Assembly (NCBI GenBank): GCA_002077065.1
Contig: NAJO01000122.1
Span: 1-22,051 of the forward strand
Length of the DNA: 22,051 nt
Reading direction: 5' to 3'
Source: Cryoendolithus antarcticus
Lineage: Eukaryota > Ascomycota > Dothideomycetes > Cladosporiales > Cladosporiaceae
The notes under the pieces were generated by a model that ran no database searches, was not told where the DNA came from, and was given only the letters and a program-made list of their open reading frames with translations. Below, piece by piece: positions 10,526 to 18,661 of the stretch; position 1 is the stretch's first letter; each line of letters begins with the position of its first letter. A program made the translations under genes and the position numbers.

Positions 10526-11489
10526 ATGATTGTAGAGCCAACACTGTCTATATGTTACGGCCTCGTCTGCTTCGCCGGGTGCGCTTTTCACCTACGCTCC
10601 CCGTCTGCCGGTGATGGCGCCGTGATGAGTGCCATGAGTCTCAAGAGGTCGGACATGACGGTATGCCGATGAACATCAGCTTGACATGCAACGCGAGACT
10701 CCCGAACGCTTCACAAAACTGCGGTGATCAAAGTCGTCGCCACCGTGACATGAACATTAGCGAACAAATGCCACCCACAGAATTTCGCCGTCCGCTTAGC
10801 AGCTCCCCACGGTCGCGGCATCGGCAAATGGTAACAGCCCAAGTTTAGCTCTGATATAAGCTTTAGGATCACGACTCTGACAGATCGAACTTTCGAGGAA
10901 CTCCTTGCACTGATTGATGATCGTGAGGGCGCCCGAAGCTCGGCTGTCAGTGCTGCAGCACATTCCATTGTTCAACACTTCCGCCATCGCAATCAATCGG
11001 CGGCAAGACTGCGGCTCGAATCCGCAGACGAGGGTGCCATTCTAAAGTTTCCAAGGCTATCAGCTGTGTTGGCGCCGTTGGACGAAGAGTGATGTCTGAT
11101 TTTGCTCTTCGGCGATGCTCTATTATTCTCCTACTTGTTGTGAATCTCTATAACCTACTCTGCAACTGCTTGTAGTGCGGCGAGCATAACATTTGTGTGT
11201 ATCATTATCGATCATTGCAGTTGCCAGCCCTGTCCACTCCTTATGGTAAACCAGAAAAGCTTCGTGCCGTCGGTAGATGGTATACTCTGTCAGCGCGAGC
11301 TTATGCATGATTGGCGCGGATATCGCCGCATCTCTGGGTCTAAAGCTGTATAGCTTATCCACGTTGCTCCAAATGCCAACCTGTCCACTTTCTCAACCTC
11401 GTCCCGATTGTGCGCGATCTTCACGCCTCTATGAGACATATCTATCGCTCCTCAATCACTTTCTCCAGCATCCACGTCGGTCAGTCAAG
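10526..11489. other. Intergenic, Est1-type gene terminator and Argonaute ORF promoter
   Basis: No gene is supported. Minus-strand frames at 10996-10711 and 11362-11123 lack recognisable motifs. The last 80 bases before 11490 are rich in CT tracts (CTCCTCAATCACTTTCTCC), as is common just upstream of fungal transcription starts. Confidence 0.4.
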
Positions 11490-12322
11490 ATGTTAGGTGG
11501 AGGTCGCGGCCGTGGAGGTTACGGCAAAGATTCCGGCCAGCAATCTAGAGATGATTGTCGCTCTAGTCACAAAATTCTGCTTCGCGGCGTTAGAGCTGAC
11601 AGTGTGGCCAGGCGGCTTTAGGGGAGGCTGTGGATCAGCCAGAGGCGGTCGAGGTGGGCCACCACACGTGCCTGTAGCACCTTTCACGTGAGCAACTCGC
11701 TTGTTGGAGACAATTGAGAATGTGCTTACATCGAAGCAGGCCGGATTATCGAGCTGTGGAAGACACAGCAGTGACGCAAAGAGAAGACGCCCTTCTCGAC
11801 AGGAGTGGCAAAGACAGCGCGGTCACGCCACCGCGCCGGCCAGCGTATGGCAGTCAGGGACAGAGACTGCTCCTCTGGACCAACTACTTCTGCTTGCAGA
11901 TTGAAGGTATGACGTTTTATCGCTTTGCTGTGAGCGTGAATAAGAGAGGGAAGGATGTGTCCCGAGGATTGACGAAACGCGTCATCCAGCTACTTATTGA
12001 AGGTCAGCTCAAGGATATGCATATCGATGCAGTCAGCGACTTCCGCTCTACTCTCATTTCTCGGCAAAGTCTCAACGATGACCTCAATTTCAATATCATG
12101 TATCGAGCGGAAGCAGAGTTCGAACCTGAAGACGACGCACCGCAGTATCAAGGCTTGCTTGAGCCGAGCGGGACGCTGAACATGTCCGAGCTAGTGGACT
12201 ACAGCACTTATATTCGGATGCCACGGCCCCTCTCCCGCAGAGCTACACGCAGTCCGTTGGCCACGTTATGGTCTCCTTATCTTCTCAACAGAGCACTCAG
12301 GTGGCTACTATACCTTTCATAG
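11490..12322 (+). CDS. Argonaute N-terminal region only (no PAZ/MID/PIWI), frame intact
   Basis: Homologous to the N-terminal third of fungal Argonautes (QDE-2/Ago1 type, small-RNA-guided silencing). ATG 11490 opens a Gly/Arg-rich start (MLGGGRGRGG). The first intron ends at 11611, with its donor at 11518 (GTTACG) or 11557 (GTCGCT); both keep phase. Exon 2 (11612-11687) continues the RGG stretch GFRGGCGSARGGRGGPP. Intron 2 is 11688-11739 (52 nt, in phase). Exon 3 (11740-12322) encodes RPAYGSQGQRLLLWTNYF, then GMTFYRFAVSVN, RVIQLLIEGQL, VSDFRSTLISRQSL and FNIMYRAEAEFE, all matching the Argonaute N domain in order, ending at SGTLNMSELVDY. About 40 unrelated residues follow before the stop. The product is about 228 or 241 residues against 900-1000 in the family. 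The slicer lobe is absent here and for several kilobases downstream, so it is either a truncated relic or a short expressed protein. Confidence 0.72.
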
Positions 12323-12963
12323 CAATGCTTCAGGTGGAACAGAATCTGCCGTCCCAGGGTACTACGCGCCATATATGGCGTATCAGGGCCGGGCTGGTTG
12401 ACAGCAGAGTCTCGGTATGGGTGTACCGGCCGAGTAGCTTTCACATGGCCAGTTAGTGATGTCCCAGCAGGTCTCGCAGCAGTTTCATATGGGTTCACTG
12501 GCTGAGGAGAGCCACATCCCAGCTCATTAGCGTTCGAAGAGGGCTCCTCGTCATTGAAGGCTTGTGACATGCTGTCTGTTTGGCATATCGATGTTGCAGT
12601 AGTCTGCCTGTCGAAGTCTCGACGCTCAGCCTGAAAGGCCCAGTCTATGTTTCCTTTAGCATCATAAGAGCCTTATGCACCACAACAAAGTCGCTGCTCA
12701 TCCACTGGGCATATGCGTGGGGAAGCGCACTCGTGTGCGTCCACCCGGCTCATGACACCGCTACTCCATGTGTCTCTCAGGAGTCATACTCCTTGAGAAA
12801 AAGCGAAAGTGATGAAGCGGCTGACGTAGTCCGCCAGCTTTACTTCAATGCAGCCGACAGCGAGCGGGAACAGGCTCTGACGGTCTGCGGAAAGCGAATA
12901 TAAAGAATGAATACAATACTGCGCGTAGAATTCACGACGGCTTGGTCATTTCTGAACCGTCCA
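12323..12963. other. Unassigned stretch after the Argonaute ORF
   Basis: No gene is supported. From about 12205 the plus strand reads, in a frame different from the Argonaute frame, as Gln/Ser/Tyr-rich low-complexity coding-like sequence (for example PLPQSYTQSVGH and, after a further shift, PGYYAPYMAYQG), then stops accumulate. It may be a fragment of another gene fused here. A 107-codon frame at 12580-12903 has no motif and no ATG at its edge. Confidence 0.3.
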
Positions 12964-13299
12964 CTACCACATTCGTGCCACTGGTGCTCTGAATGATCGC
13001 GATGTGTTTCCTGGCCACTCTATCGGTGTTCGGCTGACTCGCGTGTCGTGGGCTTCTGGCTCAGGCGTACCTTCTGTTACGTTATCCTTGCGTTCCCTAC
13101 CACGTTTGCCCTTACCTTCGGCTGTCTCTTCCACAATACGAAGTGCCTTCGAGGTCTGCCTTGCCTTCTCGGCCTCTTTCTCCGCTTCTTCCGCAGCGTG
13201 CTCTGCTTGTGCCTTGTCGAGGTCCTCAAAGCTTGTCGCCCTAGCCGTCCCCATTATAGTCGATTTAGCATAGCAACTCTGAAACAGTTGGGGCTGCAT
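12964..13299 (-). mobile_element. Fot1/pogo-family DDE transposase, C-terminal tail only
   Basis: The last roughly 95 residues of a Tc1/mariner-superfamily (Fot1/pogo) transposase. Recognisable elements are TIMGTARATSFEDLDKAQ, a strongly charged helix rich in AEEAEKEAEKA, the GKGKRGRERK basic patch, and the typical end RAPVARMW before TAG at 12966-12964. These make up the variable tail that follows the DDE catalytic domain in this family. The CENP-B/HTH DNA-binding part and the DDE domain are absent upstream (13300 onward carries an oppositely oriented hydrolase fragment), and I could not find terminal inverted repeats. It cannot encode an active enzyme. The true 5' boundary of the fragment is probably close to 13260. 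Confidence 0.72.
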
Positions 13300-13509
13300 T
13301 AATCACAAGCAAGCAGCAAACTGTTGAGGGCCATGAGATACCATGATGTGACTTACTGATTAATGAGTGAAGGCACAAGCTGCTTATTGCAGTGAATGAG
13401 GCTGATCATGGCAAATGTTGTCACAAAGCCAACCAAATGAGGCCCAGAGACAATTCCATGAGATCTCAGAGAGCCCTGCATGGTTTAGCGGTGACAGGAT
13501 TGCCAACTC

Positions 13510-14350
13510 CCCATAGGATAATCGGTCAGAGGCTGCTCGCACAGTTGAAGCTCAAACGAAAGGTGGGAATTGCTTGGTTCAGTCTATGGTACATATTGCT
13601 CTTCGCATAACCTCAGTAAAACTACCCTCAACGACCACTTATCATCGTTGCGCACAGTTTTGGTGGCCTAGTGGTCCTCCAAGTGAGCATAAGCATTCCT
13701 ATAACAAGATCTTCCTAATGGATTCTACACGTTGAATGATGCACATCTCGAGAGGAAAAGTGGCCCCACATTTACGACGCTACAGTTGGTCTAGTGTTCT
13801 TTGGCACGCCATTTTACAAAGACTGTGGAGCTTGCGGAGGAAGAGCACGGACAACATCAGGTATTAGAGAAGGCACTCAGGGCCTCTGAGGTCGACGACG
13901 AAGCACTCACAAGCCTTGTTGAGCGTTACCTTCGGACTACTAGAGAGACCGTCAAACCTAAGATGGCCTGTGTTTACGAGCAGAGACCAACCAATGTTGT
14001 TAAGATTGCCAACAAAAGGGTATATATATTACGTCAATACGAATGCCAAGGCTAAAACTTTTAGGAAACTTACATGACATTCTGGGTCGATGAGTCGTCA
14101 GGCAAATTTGACAGAGGTGAAACCGTAGACAAATACTCCCGAGACCGAGATCACCTCAACCTGCACAGGTTTCGAAGCGCAGAGTATGAAAAATTCCAAC
14201 CACTTGCTGGAGTGTTTGAGACTATGGTTCAAGTAGGACCGGTGATCATTACCCACAGGAGTTCTCTGTCTTGCATGGTGTCTTCTGTAGGATGACAGGG
14301 CTCTGACACATCTACAGCGAACGACACTCCCTCTGCCAGCGTACCACTAG
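13510..14350 (+). pseudogene. Alpha/beta-hydrolase of the fungal NLR-associated (LipA-like) type, broken
   Basis: Homologous to the serine-hydrolase domain found at the N-terminus of many fungal NB-ARC/NACHT (NLR-like) proteins and as stand-alone proteins. Landmarks in order: LLAQLKLKRK (13527-13562), RPLIIVAHSFGGLVVLQ with the nucleophile serine in a GxSxG-like AHSFGG, WPHIYDATVGLVFFGTPF (13761 on), KMACVYEQRPTNVVKIANKR, then across a clean 45-nt intron (14020-14064) MTFWVDESSGKFDRGE, DKYSRDRDHLNLHRF and GVFETMVQ. A further intron (14233-14317, CTGAC branch) would give a short end with TAG at 14348. Lesions: a TAA in frame just before the nucleophile block, a probable lost 3' splice site near 13735, and frame changes before WPHIY and after GTPFYK. 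The region before 13510, where the N-terminal HG motif should be, is missing. No NB-ARC or repeat domain follows. Confidence 0.75.
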
Positions 14351-15126
14351 TACTATCGCGACGCCTCTACCATCTTAGCGGGGACTCCCAGCATCTCCGA
14401 GTGCGTGATGTCGGCGGGTACTGGGAACATCCCCCGCTGAAAGCATACGCGGTGTACGACTCTATAGCGCTCGACTGTCTAATTCGGCGTAGAAGTCGCT
14501 CGATGATTGAAAGTAGGTTATCGTGGGACTTGCAATATGCATCCTTCTGACGAGATGACTAGACCAAAGTTTTGTGCACATCTTCGACGGACAGAGGCCG
14601 GCACCTCAGCAAGTCGAAGCTATTTGGAAGCGCTGGCTTCACCAACACGAAAGGCAAGGTGACGTTAACGCCACCAAACACGACATGTCCTTCGTTATAG
14701 CCATCCTCTACATGCTGCACGTCGAGATGTTTTTGACAGAGAGGAACGTCGAGAGGCTCGACGACTCTGGGGATAACCGGCGCGGAGCACTGAAACGGTA
14801 CAACCGCTGGGTGTCATGCAGATGCAGTCGCGGCTGCGGCAGGAAGTGGAGCTTTGCGAACGACTTTGGACTTTGCAGGGGCGGCAATGCTGGAGTCGGC
14901 TGCGCCGTGGAGGAGTATCTTGCCTCATCTCGTCCATTCATGAGTGACGTGTTGCGCGCCATGCATGACGAGTGGCGTAGGGTAATTGTATAGAATTGTT
15001 TTGAACCCGTGTATTTACAGCCAAAGCAGTATTCCGTACCTTACGTTCAATGGCTTAGTGCGGCACTTTACGGGGCTCGGACAATAGCAGGAGGGAATCA
15101 ATCTCGTAGTATAGAGTCTCGCTCCG
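14351..15126. other. Unassigned, contains a 140-codon plus-strand frame
   Basis: An open plus-strand frame at 14557-14993 ends cleanly at TAG and contains a Cys/Arg-rich stretch (WVSCRCSRGCGRKW) and EEYLASSRPFMSDVLRAMHD. I do not recognise it. There is no ATG near its 5' edge; the first in-frame ATG is near 14684. It could be the last exon of a gene or a chance frame. Nothing else is supported up to 15126. Confidence 0.25.
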
Positions 15127-15594
15127 TCACCTGGTATGACATGTGGCCTGGTCCATTTGGTTGACGATCCTGGGCGAACTTGTTTGCCCTCCGTCTCTAC
15201 CGATGTCGCCCAAAATGGAATACACGCAGACGCTGAATACTATTAGACCACCCACGACACCAAGTGCAATCCCAGGCCTGTCGCCAGGACTTATTGAGGA
15301 GTCATGGCTGCCACCTGTCGTTGGCACCACGGGCGGGACAGCGTTGCTACTTCCGTCCAAGGAAGTCGCGGGATCTGTAGAGTCGGCGGTCTTCGTAGTC
15401 GCAATGGATCCCGGACTCTGACTCGCTGTCTCGCCTGCGTGTGTGGTTGTCGCATTGAATAGCGCCAACACCGGCGTCGGCGAGGTGCCGCAAGCATACG
15501 AAAAGTCCGCGACGGGAGCTTCTCGTGATGAGTAGTGAGCATACTGGAAGCAATCAGACTCGCTGCCGGAGCTTGTGATGCCTTGTCATTGCGC
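15127..15594 (-). CDS. Possible single-pass membrane protein, last exon
   Basis: The minus strand has an open frame from about 15546 to the stop at 15129-15127. It encodes EAPVADFSYACGTSPTPVLA and a Ser/Thr/Pro-rich stretch (SIATTKTADSTDPATSLDGS) with potential O-glycosylation. A probable transmembrane helix follows (PGIALGVVGGLIVFSVCVYS), then a short polar tail. This is the layout of fungal cell-surface or wall-sensor-like proteins, whose signal peptide and Cys-rich head are in earlier exons. A possible 3' splice site (TTCCAG, minus strand) sits near 15547. I could not find the upstream exon or a signal peptide, so the 5' limit given is arbitrary. A competing plus-strand frame at 15535-15900 overlaps the upstream area. 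Gene status is tentative. Confidence 0.38.
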
Positions 15595-15906
15595 AGACTA
15601 CCTCACGAGGACGGATCGAATGCAATCCTGGCGAGTATTGTGGAGAGCTTGGTATCAGCATTCAATTGGAGGCTGGAACACGGTCTTCGAAGAGTGGAAA
15701 TGAGGGGGAATTCTGCGTCGGACGTAAAAGAGACATGTCCATGCTGGACGAGTAAGGCCCGGAGGCTCGAAAACAGACTCATGCTTGTGGAGGAGGACGA
15801 TGAGTACGAGTTGTGCAGTTCCCTAGTGCCGGACATCAAGACTACCCCATTCAGCGGTCGCAACATAGTAGCTAACGCAGGCAATCTCTGGTCTATCTAG
15901 CTATGT

Positions 15907-16833
15907 TCAGCCGGTCTCGCCATCTTCGTCGTCGTCATCGTCGTCGTCGTCTTCGTCTTCGTCTTCGTCTCCGTTGTCGCTGTCATCGTCATCGCCCTCA
16001 CGATCTCCGTCGTTGTTGTCGTCATCGTTAGCACTGCCGCCCTCGGTTTCATCGTTATCGTTGAGGAAAGGCTCCACGTGGTAGAAATGGGCGACAAGTC
16101 TTCTCAGTTTTGTTACGGTTTCCTCCTCTACAGGCGGTTCTCTGGCTGTATGGTCGAAACGTGTGAGAATTTAACGTCGCAGCCCCCATCTTGCCTGTCG
16201 TACAACAACTTGGTGATTGCAACACAATCGTTCCAATCTTCCCTCCTCGGCGGTTGTGCCTCCATGTGCAGTCTTTTAATTTTCCGGACGAGAACCCATT
16301 CCCACAGAACAGCATAGATGATCAGTTCTCGTCTCGATAGAGAACTACACCTTGCTGCTTAAATTGCTGAACAGGTCCTCTGGGTCATCCAACAGTGACA
16401 GAAATAGTCTGATCTCATCGTTCGCCCATTTGCCAATGTAGCCCAAGTGCTGGCCTACTCGCCGGATGAGCTGCTCTATGTGACTTCGCACCGGCTCATA
16501 AAATTTACGGAACGAATTTGCATTGAGGAAGTAGTCGAGATCTTGGGAGGCTGGTCGGTTTCGGAGGACATTATGAACTGTCAGTAAAGAGTTCCGACCA
16601 CTGGGCTAAGTTTGCAGCGCTTACTCTTACATTACGGACAGAAAGCGTCCTGAGGTAACCATCTCGATGGGTCGGAAGGGCGCAAGGATGTCCGATCTCG
16701 CTATTGCGCCACTGAGCAAATCCAGTCGTTCTACGTTTAGCACAATTGTTGTGTGTGAAATGTTCGGGAATTCACCCGCACTGAAAGCATCTCGATCGAA
16801 CGACTCTCGCAACCCTTGTGGATGAGAGGTCAT
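15907..16833 (-). pseudogene. AbiEii/MNT-like nucleotidyltransferase-fold protein, multiply frameshifted
   Basis: Resembles fungal proteins with an AbiEii/MNT-type nucleotidyltransferase fold (a DxD-containing N-lobe and a helical C-lobe); substrate unknown. ATG is at 16833-16831. Exon 1 ends with FRPIEMVTSGRFLS (16636); a 58-nt GTAATG...GACAG intron follows. The next block has NVLRNRPASQDLDYFLN, where SxDLDYF fits the nucleotidyltransferase DxD site, then GYIGKWANDEIRLFLSLLDD. Further homologous blocks appear in successive frames: VVLYRDEN (16348 on), IIYAVLWEWVLVRKIKRL with REDWNDCVAITKLL (16322 on), and VEEETVTKLRRLVAHFY (16138 on). The product ends in a long Asp/Glu tail with TGA at 15909. 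Each join needs one missing base, and the intron is also off by one. Either the gene is dead or the assembly has several single-base deletions. I rank the family assignment as probable, not certain. Confidence 0.55.
15921..16029. repeat. Imperfect TCG/TCT/TCA trinucleotide repeat
   Basis: About 109 bp made mostly of TCG, TCT, TCA and TTG units. Read on the minus strand it is GAC/GAT/GAA, and it encodes the Asp/Glu-rich C-terminus of the nucleotidyltransferase-like reading frame. Unit interruptions (CCCTCACGATC, CCGTTGTCGC) show it is not a fresh expansion. Confidence 0.8.
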
Positions 16834-17527
16834 TATGGTTCTGCAATTGTGGTTGGAAGTGAGTATGTTTAGTATACTTTACTAGTGCAGTTGTCAACGC
16901 GCGATATTCCAGTCGGACGGACATGAGTCGTGCTCTCTTCACCTGTATCGGTGTCCAAATCGACGAGATGGCAACGTGGTGACTGATACTTTATTTGCCC
17001 AGAGCAGATTGAGCCCGGCGCTTTTAGCTCCTACTCAACAACACAAACAGCATATGTATGGCGTTTTCAGACGCTAGCATGTCGTCTGCCACAGTAGATG
17101 GAGCACGGCAAGAATTGGAGAGGAAAGATGGAACGCCTTGGCTGCTGCAGGAGCCGCTGCAAGGCTATCGAGCAAGTCCGTTGGACTTCATGGGCCGCCA
17201 GGGCGGCCATGGAACTAGCCGTGAGCGAAGCATTTGGTCGCTCCACTGAGAAGTAGCGAGCGAGCGTGGCCTCAAAGGAGCGGACCTATATGAGCATTGC
17301 GGTGTAGCTCGCTTCTTTGCTCGTGAGTATTGACTAGGAGCTTAGCCATGCTCGCTGATGCTTGGGTACAGCGGGATCTGCAGCATCCGTTTGGGGCCGT
17401 CGCACTGCCGTGCCTCCGTAGCGTGGATGATTCGCGAGCAGCATGTTTCATTCGCGTTTCAGGGCTGAAGATGGTAATTATCCACCGCAATTGCAGTCAT
17501 CTGCTTCATCAAGGAGCGACATCAACA
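16834..17527. other. Intergenic, no gene seen
   Basis: Separates the divergent nucleotidyltransferase-like and hAT fragments. A 63-codon plus-strand frame with ATG at 17058 has no recognisable motif. Two adjacent short inverted repeats lie at 17174-17188 (AAGTCC/GGACTT) and 17193-17208 (GGCCGCC/GGCGGCC); they may be chance. Confidence 0.35.
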
Positions 17528-18360
17528 TGGCCACAGACACCGCATATATGCTCACAGGCGAATCTGACAACCTCACAACTCTGTAAAAGGCCTCAGGGCT
17601 GCAGACTGCACACGTTATACGCCATACAAAGACTGGCTTCCTCGTGCAAGGCGACCTCCTTGCAAAGTACACACCAACACCACTGACAAAGCGCGCCAAA
17701 AGCAGCTGGGTCTGGAAGGAGAAGCAGACTGGCATCGTACACGATGAAGCGACTACTCTGAAGAGCACAGATGAGGATCTCTGGCTCTGCAAAGCCTGCT
17801 ACAATTGCACGTCAAAGAACCTCTTCACAAGCCTGCAAGACCAACGACTGCAGCACAAAGGCAAATGAACACAGTACACGGCTATATCCTTGATGGCATT
17901 CTGCTCTTGCCAAAGCGTAAGTGAGGGTCTGAGCGGAGTGATCTCCGTGGCTTCAAGATGATCGGAGTACACATCGATGCATAGACAACAAAAATTGATC
18001 GAGATGACTGGCAATTCACGTACCTACAATGGATCGTTGCAAACGATGTCTCACTTCGCCATGCAGTCTTTCAACAGCACCGACAACTGCTTGCCTATCG
18101 CAATCCGATCATTGCACCCTTGCTTCCATCAAGTCACACTACTGTACGGAACTGGCTACTCCATGCCTTCCGCAAAAGCGAGCTCGCAGTGAAGCAGGAC
18201 CTCTCGAAGGCATGCAGTCGAATAACCCTTAGCTTCGACGCATGGAAGAGCGACAATGAGGTCGATTACCTTGGTGGAGTTGCTCACTACATTGACGTTG
18301 ACTTCCGCCGCAAATCAGTACCCCAACGCCTTGTGCGTTTCATACTCTGTCGTAGCCTGA
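17528..18360 (+). mobile_element. hAT-family transposase, N-terminal two fifths, broken
   Basis: Remnant of a fungal hAT transposase. The frame from ATG 17528 begins MATDTAYMLTGESDNL and meets a TAA after 19 residues. A second segment (17644-17868) carries the BED-type zinc finger: KSSWVWKEKQTGIVHD, WLCKACYN (the Cys pair) and a His near LQHKGK. A third segment (about 18014-18360) encodes FTYLQWIVANDVSLRHAVF, LPSSHTTVRNWLLHAFRK and SRITLSFDAWKSDNE, which includes the first acidic residue of the hAT catalytic triad, then YLGGVAHYIDVDF. Homology stops near 18340. The rest of the catalytic core, the helical insertion and the C-terminal dimerisation domain are absent. I found neither terminal inverted repeats nor an 8-bp target duplication. 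Not functional. Confidence 0.75.
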
Positions 18361-18661
18361 AACGGATTTTGATATTCACTTCTGTCCTGTCGTTGCTCCA
18401 CGGCCAGTAATTCTGATAAACGGCTTACATCATTCGATTTAGGACTGGTAATAGCTGGCTTGAGGGTCGTGGAAGCTGTCAGGCTCACCACTTTGGAGCC
18501 CAGTTCTTCACCGGTTGCCTTCACTGTTTCCAGAATCCACCGTGGGATTCTGAAATAGAAGGTACCGACGTCGTTAAATTTGAGCTTTTCTGGAATGCAG
18601 TCCTCCGGCCAGCTCTGATACTCCAGTTCCTCGAATCTTGCCAAAAGATACACACAATTGA
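18361..18661. other. Unassigned junction between hAT and dynamin remnants
   Basis: No homology is recognised on the plus strand. A 169-codon minus-strand frame (18824-18315) covers it, but that frame overlaps parts of both flanking relics and has no known motif, so I treat it as unproven. Confidence 0.3.

Noticed and set aside
10357..10614. Plus-strand frame overlapping the end of the Est1-type gene
   Set aside because: Out-of-frame overlap with a longer coding frame and no domain; it would only matter if a terminal intron exists.
11010..11035. Hairpin with a 7-nt loop resembling a tRNA T-arm (CTGCGG stem, CTCGAAT loop)
   Set aside because: The stem is 6 bp, the loop lacks the TTC start, and no A box, anticodon arm or acceptor stem could be paired around it.
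15535..15900. 121-codon plus-strand frame with an acidic stretch
   Set aside because: Begins with GTG rather than ATG and has no known motif; opposite-strand frames here are equally open, so the coding strand cannot be decided.
15897..16097. Minus-strand Thr/Met-rich frame over the trinucleotide repeat
   Set aside because: Alternative-frame reading of the repeat; the Asp/Glu frame continues upstream into recognisable protein, this one does not.
17174..17208. Two adjacent short inverted repeats
   Set aside because: Stems of only 6-7 bp with no T-tract or flanking gene end; chance is sufficient.
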